From contig MDLF01000067.1 of assembly GCA_001730095.1 (NCBI GenBank), positions 49,769 through 113,768 on the forward strand: DNA of 64,000 nt, written 5' to 3'. Under the pieces are notes generated by a model. That model was not told the DNA's origin. It did not search any database and saw only the letters and a program-made list of their open reading frames with translations. The position numbers were made by a program, and so were the translations under genes. Positions 8,259-16,339 of this stretch are shown here, in pieces (position 1 is the first letter of the stretch; every line of letters starts with the position of its first letter). This DNA is from Rhodobacteraceae bacterium (ex Bugula neritina AB1) (GTDB lineage: Bacteria; Pseudomonadota; Alphaproteobacteria; Rhodobacterales; Rhodobacteraceae).

Positions 8259-9814
8259 AAGATACCACGTTCCAGTCGCCTGACCTGAGTGTCGAACAAT
8301 TCACCGTTGACAACAGCTCCTATTACGTCCGCGAATTTGCCCGCATCCAGGGCAAGACCGGCTTTGCCTGGTCGTGGAACACCATGGCCGCTGTCTGTGG
8401 CCCCCTCTGGGGAGCTGCCCGCGGTGCCTGGGGATTCTTCTGGATGTTCCTGGTGCTTGAGCTGTTTGCCCTGGTGCAGATCGGCCGGGGCCTGTGGGGT
8501 GAACTCGGCGCTGATCAGCTGACCCGCTATGAGCGCCTCCTGACCAATATCACCAAGCGCGAGGCGCAGGCGGCAGACCTGACCGCCGCAGGCGACGTCG
8601 CAGGGGCAGCTGCCAAGCTGAAGATCGCCGACAACCTGCGCGCTGCCGCCGACAAGGCGCTGGAGGCCGCCAATGCCGCCAACAGCACCGCCCTCGCCAT
8701 TCTGCTCACTGGTCTTGCCTTGATGGCAGTGATCAAACTGGCGGAAGGTTTCTATGCCAACATATCTTACGAGGCGCAGTATCTGCGCTGGCGCTCCGGT
8801 CAGAAAGCCCAGTCAGGGATGCGCCGCAGCGGGCTGATCTTTGGCGCCATCGGCCTTGTGGCGATCTGGCCGCTGACCCTGGTGCGCTTCACCGTTGCCA
8901 AACCGGATGAGGCCGTGGCCAGCGTCACCGGCGGGCTGCTGGGCGAACGGCTGCCGATCACCGAATTTCCGATCGGCAAGGAATATTTCGCCGCGCTGTC
9001 CAAAAAGGGCGATGCCGGGTTCGATTGGCTGGCCAACAACTTTGGCGATGTGTTCGACGGGGTGACCGCCGGCATCCGCTGGGTACTGGACGGGCTGGAG
9101 GTGCTGCTGATCCAGACGCCCTGGCCCGTGGTAATGTTCGTGACCGTAGTGATGGCGCTACGCCTGGCCGGGCCGCGGGTGGCCGTTTTCACCGCCGCCT
9201 CGCTGGCCTATCTGGCCTTCATGGGCCTGTGGGAACTGGCGATGATCACAGTGGCGCTGATCGGCGCCGGGGCCTTCCTGTGCGTGGCCATCGGCATTCC
9301 GCTTGGCATCTGGTTCGGCAAGTCCAAACGCGCCTATGCCATCGCGGAACCTGTGCTGGACTTCATGCAGACCATGCCGGCCTTTGTCTACCTGATCCCG
9401 ATCATCGCCTTTTTCGGCACCGGCAAGCCGCCGGGCGTATTGGCCACGCTGGTCTTTGCGATGCCACCGGTGATCCGCCTGACCGCATTGGGCATGCGCG
9501 GAGTGCCCGAAGCCACCAAGGAAGCCGCCGTTGCCTTTGGCTGCTCGCGTCGCCAGCTGCTGTTCAATGTCGAACTGCCCCTGGCGCTGCCCTCGATCAT
9601 GACCGGCATCAACCAGACCATCCTGATGTCGCTGTCGATGGTGGTGATCGCCTCGCTGATCGGTGCCGAAGGTCTGGGCGCATTGATCCTGGAAGCGCTG
9701 CAATACGCGGCCAAAGGCCAGGGCCTCTTGGGCGGTCTCGCAATTCTGTTCTGTGCCATGGTCATCGACCGGATCGCACAGGGCGCCTACCGCAGAAAAA
9801 CCAGCGAAAGCTGA
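8255..9814 (+). CDS. Betaine/proline-type ABC transporter permease with long N-terminal membrane extension
   Basis: A 519-residue inner-membrane permease. The BPD-type permease domain occupies roughly residues 300-515, with the EAA-like loop TKEAAVAFGCSRRQLLFNVELPLALPSIMTGINQT. The first 300 residues are an extension holding several hydrophobic helices and an Ala-rich helical stretch (about residues 105-145). ProW proteins have a shorter extension, so this is a larger variant. The start overlaps the ATPase gene end. About 80 bp and a poor hairpin separate it from the ureohydrolase pair, which I take as the same operon. Confidence 0.88.
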   Translation: MKDTTFQSPDLSVEQFTVDNSSYYVREFARIQGKTGFAWSWNTMAAVCGPLWGAARGAWGFFWMFLVLELFALVQIGRGLWGELGADQLTRYERLLTNITKREAQAADLTAAGDVAGAAAKLKIADNLRAAADKALEAANAANSTALAILLTGLALMAVIKLAEGFYANISYEAQYLRWRSGQKAQSGMRRSGLIFGAIGLVAIWPLTLVRFTVAKPDEAVASVTGGLLGERLPITEFPIGKEYFAALSKKGDAGFDWLANNFGDVFDGVTAGIRWVLDGLEVLLIQTPWPVVMFVTVVMALRLAGPRVAVFTAASLAYLAFMGLWELAMITVALIGAGAFLCVAIGIPLGIWFGKSKRAYAIAEPVLDFMQTMPAFVYLIPIIAFFGTGKPPGVLATLVFAMPPVIRLTALGMRGVPEATKEAAVAFGCSRRQLLFNVELPLALPSIMTGINQTILMSLSMVVIASLIGAEGLGALILEALQYAAKGQGLLGGLAILFCAMVIDRIAQGAYRRKTSES

Positions 9815-9897
9815 CCCCTCCCCCGGGGTGATCCCGGACTGCCCCGGTGTTGAAGATCCGGCATCGGGGCATTTTTTAAAAACAGGCAGGGATACCT

Positions 9898-10887
9898 ATG
9901 GCTGATGAACACCTGAAATCCATGATGGAAAACCTGTATTGGTGGGGCATCCCCACCATGTTCCGCTGCCCCAATGAAGGCCCGGAAAATCAGGACATTG
10001 CCTTGGTCGGCGTGCCCCACTCCACCGGCAATGGCACAACCGAGCGCGACCAGCATCTGGGGCCACGCGCGCTGCGCAATGTCTCCGCCGTCGGGCGACG
10101 GGTGCATGGAGCGTTTCGGCTGAACCCCTGGGAGGTCGCCAAGATCGCCGATATCGGCGACGTGCCCTTCCCCCGCGCCAATGACAACGAGGACTGCATC
10201 GAGCAGATCACCCGCTTTTATCGGCAGATCGACGCAGCAGGCGCCCGCCCCGTCTCTGTCGGCGGTGACCATTCGATCACCGGCGGCATTGTGCAGGCAA
10301 TCGGCTGCGGCAAGATCACCAAGGGTGAGCCAGTCTGCTTTCTGCACTTTGATGCCCATACGGATGTGTTCACCAAGGTCGACCACTTCCTGGGCGCCAA
10401 GAAATCCGCGGCCCATTGGGGCGCCTATCTGGCGGATCAGGGCGCGGTGGATCCGCATCATTCAATGCAGATCGGCCTGCGCGGCCACCCCAGGACGCTC
10501 GACTGGCTGCAGCCCTCTTATGACTATGGCTACAACATTGTTACCATGAAGGAATTCCGCAAACGCGGGGAAGAAGACGTGGCCGCGCAGATCAAGGATG
10601 TGATGGCGGGACGTCCGGTCTACATCACCTTTGATCTTGACTGCCTGGACCCCACGATTGCGCCCGCGGTTTCCAACCTGGAGCCGGGCGAAAAAGGCTT
10701 TGATATCGACGAGGCGGTCGCCCTGCTGCACAGCGTGCGCGGCATGAACATCGTCGGCGGCGATATCGTCTGCATGATGCCGACCAAGGACAGCCCCAAT
10801 CAGATCACCGCCCTGACCGCCTCGGCAATCATGTTCGAGATGATTTCAATGATCGCAGAAAATGTGAAGAACGGAGCAATTGCATGA
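9898..10887 (+). CDS. Agmatinase/ureohydrolase-family enzyme, divergent C-terminal motif
   Basis: A 329-residue binuclear-metal ureohydrolase (arginase, agmatinase, guanidinobutyrase, guanidine hydrolase family). Metal ligands are visible: His125 in GGDHS, Asp152-His154-Asp156 in DAHTD, and Asp246/Asp248 in FDLDCLDP. Agmatinases usually continue with APGTGTPE; here the text is APAVSNLEPGEKG, so substrate recognition should differ. AGGCAGGGA lies upstream of the ATG at 9898. The gene overlaps the second ureohydrolase by four bases (ATGA), implying matched amounts and possibly a mixed oligomer. Expected chemistry is release of urea from a guanidinium group; the substrate is not known. Confidence 0.85.
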   Translation: MADEHLKSMMENLYWWGIPTMFRCPNEGPENQDIALVGVPHSTGNGTTERDQHLGPRALRNVSAVGRRVHGAFRLNPWEVAKIADIGDVPFPRANDNEDCIEQITRFYRQIDAAGARPVSVGGDHSITGGIVQAIGCGKITKGEPVCFLHFDAHTDVFTKVDHFLGAKKSAAHWGAYLADQGAVDPHHSMQIGLRGHPRTLDWLQPSYDYGYNIVTMKEFRKRGEEDVAAQIKDVMAGRPVYITFDLDCLDPTIAPAVSNLEPGEKGFDIDEAVALLHSVRGMNIVGGDIVCMMPTKDSPNQITALTASAIMFEMISMIAENVKNGAIA

Positions 10888-11864
10888 CCCGAACAGGCGA
10901 CATCTTCTTCCAGCCGGTATCCGCCATGGACCTGCCCCGCTTTGCCGGTGTGCCGACCTTCATGCGGTTGCCATCGATGACCCCGGATCACCCCCGCTAC
11001 GGCGAGGTGCAAATGGGGCTGATCGGGGTGCCCTGGGACGGCGGCACCACCAACCGCCCCGGCGCCCGCCACGGGCCGCGGCAGCTGCGCGACTGCTCCA
11101 CCATGATCCGGGCAATGAACCCGGTTACCGGCGTGAACCCCTTCACCGCCGTCAATTGCGCCGACCTGGGTGATGTGCCGCCCAATCCGGTGGACATTCA
11201 GGACAACTTGGACCGCATCACAGCCTTTTACAGCAGCCTGAAACAGCAAGCTATCACCCCGATGACCGCGGGTGGTGATCATCTGATCACCCTGCCGATC
11301 CTGCGGGCGATGGCGGCGGATGGCCCGTTGGGGTTGGTCCAGTTCGACAGCCACACCGACCTCTTCGACAGCTATTTCGGCGGCTACAAATACACCCATG
11401 GCACCCCGTTCCGCCGCGCGGTGGAGGAAGGGCTGGTCGACCCGAAACGCTTTGTTCAGGTCGGCATCCGCGGCACCGCTTATAACTCCGAGGACATCGA
11501 GTGGGGACTGGAGCAAGGCATCCGCATCATCCGTGTGGAAGAGCTGTTTGACCGCGGCATCAAGGATGTGATGGAAGAGGTGCGTGGCATTCTTGGCAGC
11601 AAACCGGCCTATTGCAGCTATGATATCGATTTTGTCGATCCCACCTATGCGCCCGGCACCGGCACGCCGGAAGTCGGCGGTCCCAACAGCTTTCAGGCGC
11701 AACAGGTGATCCGCGAGCTGGCCGGGGTCAATCTGATCGGCGCCGATCTGGTCGAAGTAGCGCCGCCCTTTGACGAAACGGGCGGCACCGCCTGGCTGGG
11801 CATCTCGCTGATGTTCGAACTGATGTGTGTGCTGTCCCAAGCGAGGGTCCGGCAAATGGGATAA
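10884..11864 (+). CDS. Agmatinase/ureohydrolase-family enzyme, second copy
   Basis: A 326-residue ureohydrolase, paralogous to but clearly different from its neighbour. Metal-binding residues are kept: His133 in AGGDH, Asp155-His157-Asp159 in DSHTD (Ser replaces the usual Ala), and the pair in YDIDFVDP. It keeps the canonical APGTGTPEVGG that the first copy lacks. An N-terminal segment (FFQPVSAMDLPRFAGVPTFMRLP) resembles agmatinase and guanidinobutyrase openings. The start overlaps the preceding stop. It closes the operon; a gap of about 550 bp follows. Candidate substrates are agmatine, guanidinobutyrate, guanidinopropionate or guanidine; sequence alone does not choose. Confidence 0.87.
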   Translation: MTRTGDIFFQPVSAMDLPRFAGVPTFMRLPSMTPDHPRYGEVQMGLIGVPWDGGTTNRPGARHGPRQLRDCSTMIRAMNPVTGVNPFTAVNCADLGDVPPNPVDIQDNLDRITAFYSSLKQQAITPMTAGGDHLITLPILRAMAADGPLGLVQFDSHTDLFDSYFGGYKYTHGTPFRRAVEEGLVDPKRFVQVGIRGTAYNSEDIEWGLEQGIRIIRVEELFDRGIKDVMEEVRGILGSKPAYCSYDIDFVDPTYAPGTGTPEVGGPNSFQAQQVIRELAGVNLIGADLVEVAPPFDETGGTAWLGISLMFELMCVLSQARVRQMG

Positions 11865-12415
11865 GCCGGACCGCCCCCCAAAGTTCACCCCCATGATAGA
11901 ACAGGTTCAATATCAGAAGCCTATCCTATAGGGCTCATTTGTTCATAACTGCCGCTGTTGATGGCTGCCCAAAGCCAGTTCAACCGTCCTTCAGCGTAAC
12001 TGGCCGCAGAACTCCCCCGAATTTGGCCGGGACCTGACAGTGCCCCAGCAGCCGCTGAATGTAATCGGCTTCAGGCAATACCCCCGCCGGTGAAATTCTC
12101 AGGAGGACAGTTGGCAGACGGCTTGGACGCCAAGCCTGCTGCCTGCCAAGACAGTCTGAGGACTGGATACAGCCCGCATATATGCTGGGCTGGCCAGTGC
12201 CGGGCATATGTTCAGCAAGCCCCTGTCAGCTACATATTCAGTTGCCCCGGCCGTCTTCCCCTGCGCTGGCGCGGACTGTCTCTTGCCGCATGTGGTGATT
12301 GGCCGACAAACCGAGCGTAGCCTGCGCCAAGCATGGCCTTGCAACATTCCCGTTTCCTTGACCTGCATGCAGGGTTTTCCGGATGTTTGCCATCAGCCAA
12401 CAAATGGCCGGCGTC
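11865..12415. other. Intergenic gap with one palindrome
   Basis: No convincing gene on either strand; short open frames have no ribosome site or plausible composition. The only structure I see is AGCCC-GCATATATGC-T-GGGCT at 12171-12191, a self-complementary segment that could be an operator or hairpin. Confidence 0.5.
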
Positions 12416-12958
12416 CTAATTGAACCTAATTTCAGGCGCGATGAGCTGGCTGATCAGCCCACCAGTGTTCACCGCGCTATAAGTAGACCTCGGCGGGCGG
12501 GCCGCGCCGTCTACGCTGCGGCAGACCCAGCGTCTTGCCTCCATGGATTTCAATGATTGAGACAACGCCCGGTCCGTTATCGTCGGCAGGTTTCGCTTGA
12601 TGTCGCTGAAATGGCTCGGAGTGTGGAGCGATGTCAAAATTGGCAACGTCCATGAACGGCGCAGCAGAGGCTGATCCTCCTGCGTCGACACTTCATAGAC
12701 CTTATGGGCAATGGCTGCCGCTGAAACTCCCAACTGTGTAAGGCGGAATTCAGGGCGCAGCGGATGACCGTACCCTGGGTTGCGTTCAATCAATCCAATT
12801 TCAATCAGGTGGTCCATGCTTTGCGCAAAGGCGGTTCTACCGGCACCGGTCGCAGCCAACAAGGGCGCCTGCCGTCCGGCCACGCCCGAATGCAGGCACG
12901 AGAGTATGGGCATTGCCCAAGCCTTTGATGTGACGTTGACAAGCATCTCAATGTACAT
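12416..12958 (-). CDS. Tandem HxlR-type winged-helix regulator
   Basis: A 180-residue protein containing two HxlR-like winged helices in a row. The first (about residues 10-90) reads SKAWAMPILSCLHSG to HLIEIGLIERNPGYG to LTQLGVSAA; the second (about 97-170) reads LLRRSWTLPILTSLH, SDIKRNLPTITDRALSQSLKSMEARRWV and PRSTYSAVNTGG. HxlR proteins normally have one such domain and dimerise, so this may be a covalent pseudo-dimer. It diverges from a VOC-family gene 39 bp away, with direct AGTATA repeats between them. The likely role is control of its neighbour and itself in response to a reactive compound (inference). An ATG at 12946 is an alternative start. Confidence 0.75.
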   Translation of the reverse strand: MYIEMLVNVTSKAWAMPILSCLHSGVAGRQAPLLAATGAGRTAFAQSMDHLIEIGLIERNPGYGHPLRPEFRLTQLGVSAAAIAHKVYEVSTQEDQPLLRRSWTLPILTSLHTPSHFSDIKRNLPTITDRALSQSLKSMEARRWVCRSVDGAARPPRSTYSAVNTGGLISQLIAPEIRFN

Positions 12959-12960
12959 AA

Positions 12961-12975
12961 AGTATAGTTAGTATA
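12961..12975. promoter_or_regulatory. Candidate HxlR operator: direct AGTATA repeat
   Basis: AGTATA at 12961-12966 and again at 12970-12975 (nine-base period) lie in the 39-bp space between the divergent regulator and VOC genes, where both promoters must be. This A+T-rich stretch stands out from its surroundings. Confidence 0.45.
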
Positions 12976-12997
12976 TTTTAAATCATGAGGAAAGCCC

Positions 12998-13378
12998 ATG
13001 TCACTGGTTGAAGTCGATCAAACCATCACCATCGCAATGTCGGTCAAAGATCGCCATCAGAGCGCAAAATGGTACGAAACCATGCTGGGATTTGAGCTGC
13101 TCTACCATGCCGATGAGGCGGGCTGGTCCGAGGTTCGGACGAATACGCCAGGTGTCACCATCGGCCTTGGCGAACACACCAAGCCAGCCCCGGGCAACTG
13201 CGTGCCAGTTTTCGGGATCGCTGATCTGGAGTCGGCACGTCAGAAACTGGAACAGGCCAAAGTCGTGTTTGATGGTGAGACGGATGTCGTCGAGGGCATG
13301 GTCAAAACCGCGACTTTCTACGACCCCGACGGCAATGCGCTGATGCTTGCGCAGGATTTGACCGGCGCAATTGCATAA
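12998..13378 (+). CDS. VOC (glyoxalase/bleomycin-resistance) family protein
   Basis: A 126-residue single-module vicinal-oxygen-chelate protein. The paired beta-alpha-beta-beta-beta pattern is visible: ITIAMSVKDRHQSAKWYETMLGFELL in the first half and TATFYDPDGNALMLAQDL at the end, with the usual metal Glu position replaced by Gln near the C-terminus. Members include glyoxalases, dioxygenases and antibiotic-binding proteins; I cannot assign a reaction. GAGGAAA stands before the ATG. It diverges from the tandem HxlR regulator, so it is probably an inducible detoxification or binding protein. Confidence 0.8.
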   Translation: MSLVEVDQTITIAMSVKDRHQSAKWYETMLGFELLYHADEAGWSEVRTNTPGVTIGLGEHTKPAPGNCVPVFGIADLESARQKLEQAKVVFDGETDVVEGMVKTATFYDPDGNALMLAQDLTGAIA

Positions 13379-13583
13379 CATGCAGATTTTTTAAGGTATC
13401 CACGGCGCGTCTGCTTCTGGCAGGCACCGCGCCTGCTACAACTCGCGCCAATTTGGAGACTTGCGTTCGACCGCAACCAACAGCCTCGCCGCAGGCATGT
13501 AAGTATCTATATTAATTACTGAAATAGAAAAGTTACTTAGAGCGCTTTGCAGGCAAGGCCGTCGCCTTGCCTGCAAGTTTCAA

Positions 13584-14102
13584 TCAGTTCGCAACAGGCC
13601 CTTCAGACGTGAATTTGGGGATCACGCTGTCTGAGGCCGCTTTCCCCTCAATCCCCGGCCAGTTGCCTTCGGCCAGATTGATGTTGCTGGGGATGTCTTC
13701 TTCCCAGAAACCGACCACCACATCGGTGATGTTCAGATAGAGCTTGTCGTCGACAATGCGCCACAGATGCGGGTTGGCCGGTACTTTGCCCCCCTTGGAG
13801 ACGCCATAGGCGCAATGGCCGTCGTACTGCGGCGCATAGTGGGCCGGGTTGGCCGCAAATTTATCGCGGTTCTCAGCCGAGGAGAACGCCCAGGTTGCGC
13901 CGTTGTAGTCCGCTGTGAATGCCGCATTGCCGCGGACCGGAGCGGTCTGAGGCGTGCCAACCGGCTTCATCTCCAGGCTGTGGTAGGCCACAACATCATA
14001 GCCCGACACCGCATAGCCGGTGCCGTCGACATACTGCTCCCCGGCAAAGGCCGGCAGGGCAAAGGACAGCGCTGCCGCAGCAGCAAATGCAAAACGCTTC
14101 AT
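13584..14102 (-). CDS. Secreted YHS-domain protein
   Basis: A 172-residue exported protein with a signal peptide (MKRFAFAAAAALSFALPAFA). The mature part carries a YHS-type domain (GYDVVAYHSLEMKPVGTP through NRDKFAANPAHYAPQYDGHCAYG). Cys97 in GHCAYG sits where some relatives are annotated as carrying selenocysteine; here the codon is ordinary Cys. YHS domains are associated with metal (copper or heavy metal) binding. AAAGGG lies before the ATG. It stands alone, divergent from the yghU-like gene. Function unknown; periplasmic metal handling is the most reasonable guess. Confidence 0.8.
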   Translation of the reverse strand: MKRFAFAAAAALSFALPAFAGEQYVDGTGYAVSGYDVVAYHSLEMKPVGTPQTAPVRGNAAFTADYNGATWAFSSAENRDKFAANPAHYAPQYDGHCAYGVSKGGKVPANPHLWRIVDDKLYLNITDVVVGFWEEDIPSNINLAEGNWPGIEGKAASDSVIPKFTSEGPVAN

Positions 14103-14373
14103 GAAATCATCCCTTTCATCGGTGATCGCTTCAAATTGGGCACCGGCAAATGATCCGGCCTTGCCCTGACATTACTGCTCTGGCGGAAAATGCGAAGGGG
14201 GGTTCACGGCTCTGTGTCCTGGGACGAGAGGATGTGAGCGGATTGTAAAATTTCCGCGTGCAGACCTTCCAGTCATTGGAATTTTCAAAACATCTCTTAT
14301 TTGTGGCAGAGCCGGTCGCGGCGCCGACTGCGATTGACCCGGCACAGGAAACAATCAAAGCAAGGTCCGACAG

Positions 14374-15249
14374 ATGAGCGACACCCCCTACACCCCGCCG
14401 AAAGTCTGGAAATGGGAAGAAGGCAACGGCGGCGAATTTGCCTCGATCAACCGCCCCACCGCCGGAGCAACCCATGACAAGGACCTTCCCACAGGCAAAC
14501 ATCCCTTTCAGCTTTACTCATTGGCGACACCGAATGGGGTAAAGGTCACCGTAATGTTCGAGGAACTGCTGGAGGCAGGCTGCAAGGACGCCGAATATGA
14601 CGCCTGGCTGGTCAACATCCTCGGTGGCGACCAGTTCGGATCCGGTTTCGTCGGGGTGAACCCGAACTCCAAGATCCCGGCGCTGATCGACAACAGCGGC
14701 GCAGAACCGGTGCGGGTATTCGAGAGCGGATCAATTCTGCTGCATCTGGCCGAGAAATTCGAAACCTTCCTGCCCAAGGAAGCCGCGGCCCGCACTGAAG
14801 TGCTGAACTGGCTGTTCTGGCAGATGGGCAGCGCGCCCTATCTGGGCGGCGGTTTCGGTCATTTCTACGCCTATGCGCCCGAGAAATGGCAGTATCCGAT
14901 CGACCGTTTCACCATGGAGACCAAGCGTCAGCTGGATGTGATGGATCGGCAGCTGGCAGAGCATGAGTTTATCGCGGGCAGCGAATATTCGATCGCCGAT
15001 ATCGCCATCTGGCCCTGGTACGGCCAGCTGGTGCTGGGCCGCAACTATGGTGACGCTGCTGAGTTCCTGGATGCCGCCAGCTACAAACACGTGGTCCGCT
15101 GGGCCAAAGCCATCGACGCCCGCCCAGCGGTGCAGCGCGGCTGCATGGTCAACCGTACCATGGGTGACCCCGCCAAGCAGCTGCATGAGCGCCACGACGC
15201 CAGCGACTTTGAAACCCGCACCCAGGACAAGCTGGCAGGGGCAGAGTAA
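14374..15249 (+). CDS. yghU: Glutathione-dependent disulfide-bond oxidoreductase / GST (YghU family)
   Basis: A 291-residue Nu-class glutathione transferase-like protein. The N-terminal arm (YTPPKVWKWEEGNGGEFASINRPTAG) is diagnostic of YghU. Then come the thioredoxin-like GSH domain (HPFQLYSLATPNGVKVTVMFEEL, NPNSKIPAL, RVFESGSILLHLAEKF) and the helical C-domain (EYSIADIAIWPWYGQL). The family reduces disulfides and organic hydroperoxides with two glutathiones in the cytoplasm. AAGGTC precedes the ATG, and a strong terminator follows. Length and motifs agree with the family throughout. Confidence 0.92.
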   Translation: MSDTPYTPPKVWKWEEGNGGEFASINRPTAGATHDKDLPTGKHPFQLYSLATPNGVKVTVMFEELLEAGCKDAEYDAWLVNILGGDQFGSGFVGVNPNSKIPALIDNSGAEPVRVFESGSILLHLAEKFETFLPKEAAARTEVLNWLFWQMGSAPYLGGGFGHFYAYAPEKWQYPIDRFTMETKRQLDVMDRQLAEHEFIAGSEYSIADIAIWPWYGQLVLGRNYGDAAEFLDAASYKHVVRWAKAIDARPAVQRGCMVNRTMGDPAKQLHERHDASDFETRTQDKLAGAE

Positions 15250-15287
15250 ACAACCCACCTGAGGGCCTTCAGGTTCCAGACAGTCAA

Positions 15288-15316
15288 GGCGCCCGTCTGC
15301 TGGACGGGCGTTTTTT
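15288..15316 (+). terminator. Rho-independent terminator after yghU
   Basis: CGCCCGTC at 15290-15297 pairs with GACGGGCG at 15303-15310 over a five-base loop, followed by six T. Confidence 0.88.
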
Positions 15317-15547
15317 ACAGCCTAGCATCCCGCCCAAGTGTGCCCGGGCAAGCCCGCCACTTCAGAATTTCGTCATGTGGCGAACCTTTGCCCCATTAAA
15401 ATCGCGCACATAGACGCGCCCCAAGGCGATCTTACTTCCTCATCGTGCAGGTTTCCGGCATCGACGCCAGTCGGCCCATGGCATTGTAACCAGGCTTGCC
15501 CAAAAGCGGCCCCGCCCCACTTGCAACGTCAGTTAAGGCGCCAATTG

Positions 15548-16339
15548 CTATTTCAGACGTGGCGGCGCGGCCGGATCGCCGCCCGGCATGACGGGTTTGA
15601 AGTCTTGCGGCGCCGTCGGCTGCGGCAGATCAAAGCGCAGACCCGCGCGCGCCAGGCTGGCTGCAGCCGGTTCATCAGCGCCAAAGAACGCAACATCCAT
15701 TGCCCCTGCTTCAATGCCGGAAAAAGTCAGCGCCTCGCCCGCCGCCTTGGCCAGCGACGGCTGTGCAGCCTCCTTGGCGCCGACAAAACCCAAAAGATGG
15801 CCGCGTCCACCATCGGCATAGCGCACACCGGCCAGATAGGCCGCCGCCGCCAGCCCGCCAGCAGTGGCAAGTTTCGCATCCAGCGCCGTCAGCAGCACCT
15901 CCGGCAAACCAGCAGGCGGCAGAAATTCCGTGATCCCGGCCTCGACCTCCTCGGGCGCATGGCCAAGCGTGTGGTTCAGCCAGCCAACCGCCTCTGCCGG
16001 GATCAGAAAAGCCGACGGCGCAACCTCAAGATTCAGCCCCAGCCCGATCCCCTGCCCGGCCAGCATCTGCGCGACAACCCGGCCCGACAGCGCCGCATAA
16101 GGCACCGGTTGTCCGGCGAATTGCGCCAGCCGCTCTTCGCGGTCGAAAACCAGAACGAAGTCTCCGTCCGGTGTTTCAAACAGCTCGGGAGATATCTGTT
16201 CTCCCTCGGCCTCGGACGCCAGCATCAGGAACAGTTCAGCATCGGCCAGCCGTTCATAAAACCGCAGCCGCGCCGCATCGTCCGACGGCGCCGCCTGCAT
16301 CGCGGCATGAGCCAGATCCAGCGGGGTTTCATCTCTCAT
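15548..16339 (-). CDS. SseB-family protein
   Basis: A 263-residue acidic protein matching the SseB N-terminal-domain family (ETPLDLAHAAMQAAPSDDAARLRFYERLADAELFLML, then VLVFDREERLAQFAG). The family is widespread and poorly understood; in enterobacteria SseB is linked to serine sensitivity. I place the start at the ATG at 16339, which overlaps the upstream stop codon by one base (TGATG), showing translational coupling with the uracil-DNA-glycosylase-like gene. The longer upstream reading is only the other frame of that gene. Cytoplasmic, no signal peptide. Family match good, function unknown. Confidence 0.8.
   Translation of the reverse strand: MRDETPLDLAHAAMQAAPSDDAARLRFYERLADAELFLMLASEAEGEQISPELFETPDGDFVLVFDREERLAQFAGQPVPYAALSGRVVAQMLAGQGIGLGLNLEVAPSAFLIPAEAVGWLNHTLGHAPEEVEAGITEFLPPAGLPEVLLTALDAKLATAGGLAAAAYLAGVRYADGGRGHLLGFVGAKEAAQPSLAKAAGEALTFSGIEAGAMDVAFFGADEPAAASLARAGLRFDLPQPTAPQDFKPVMPGGDPAAPPRLK

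Noticed and set aside
12090..12423. Short frames in the gap after the ureohydrolases
   Set aside because: No ribosome sites, Cys/Pro/Trp-rich chance composition, overlapping one another.
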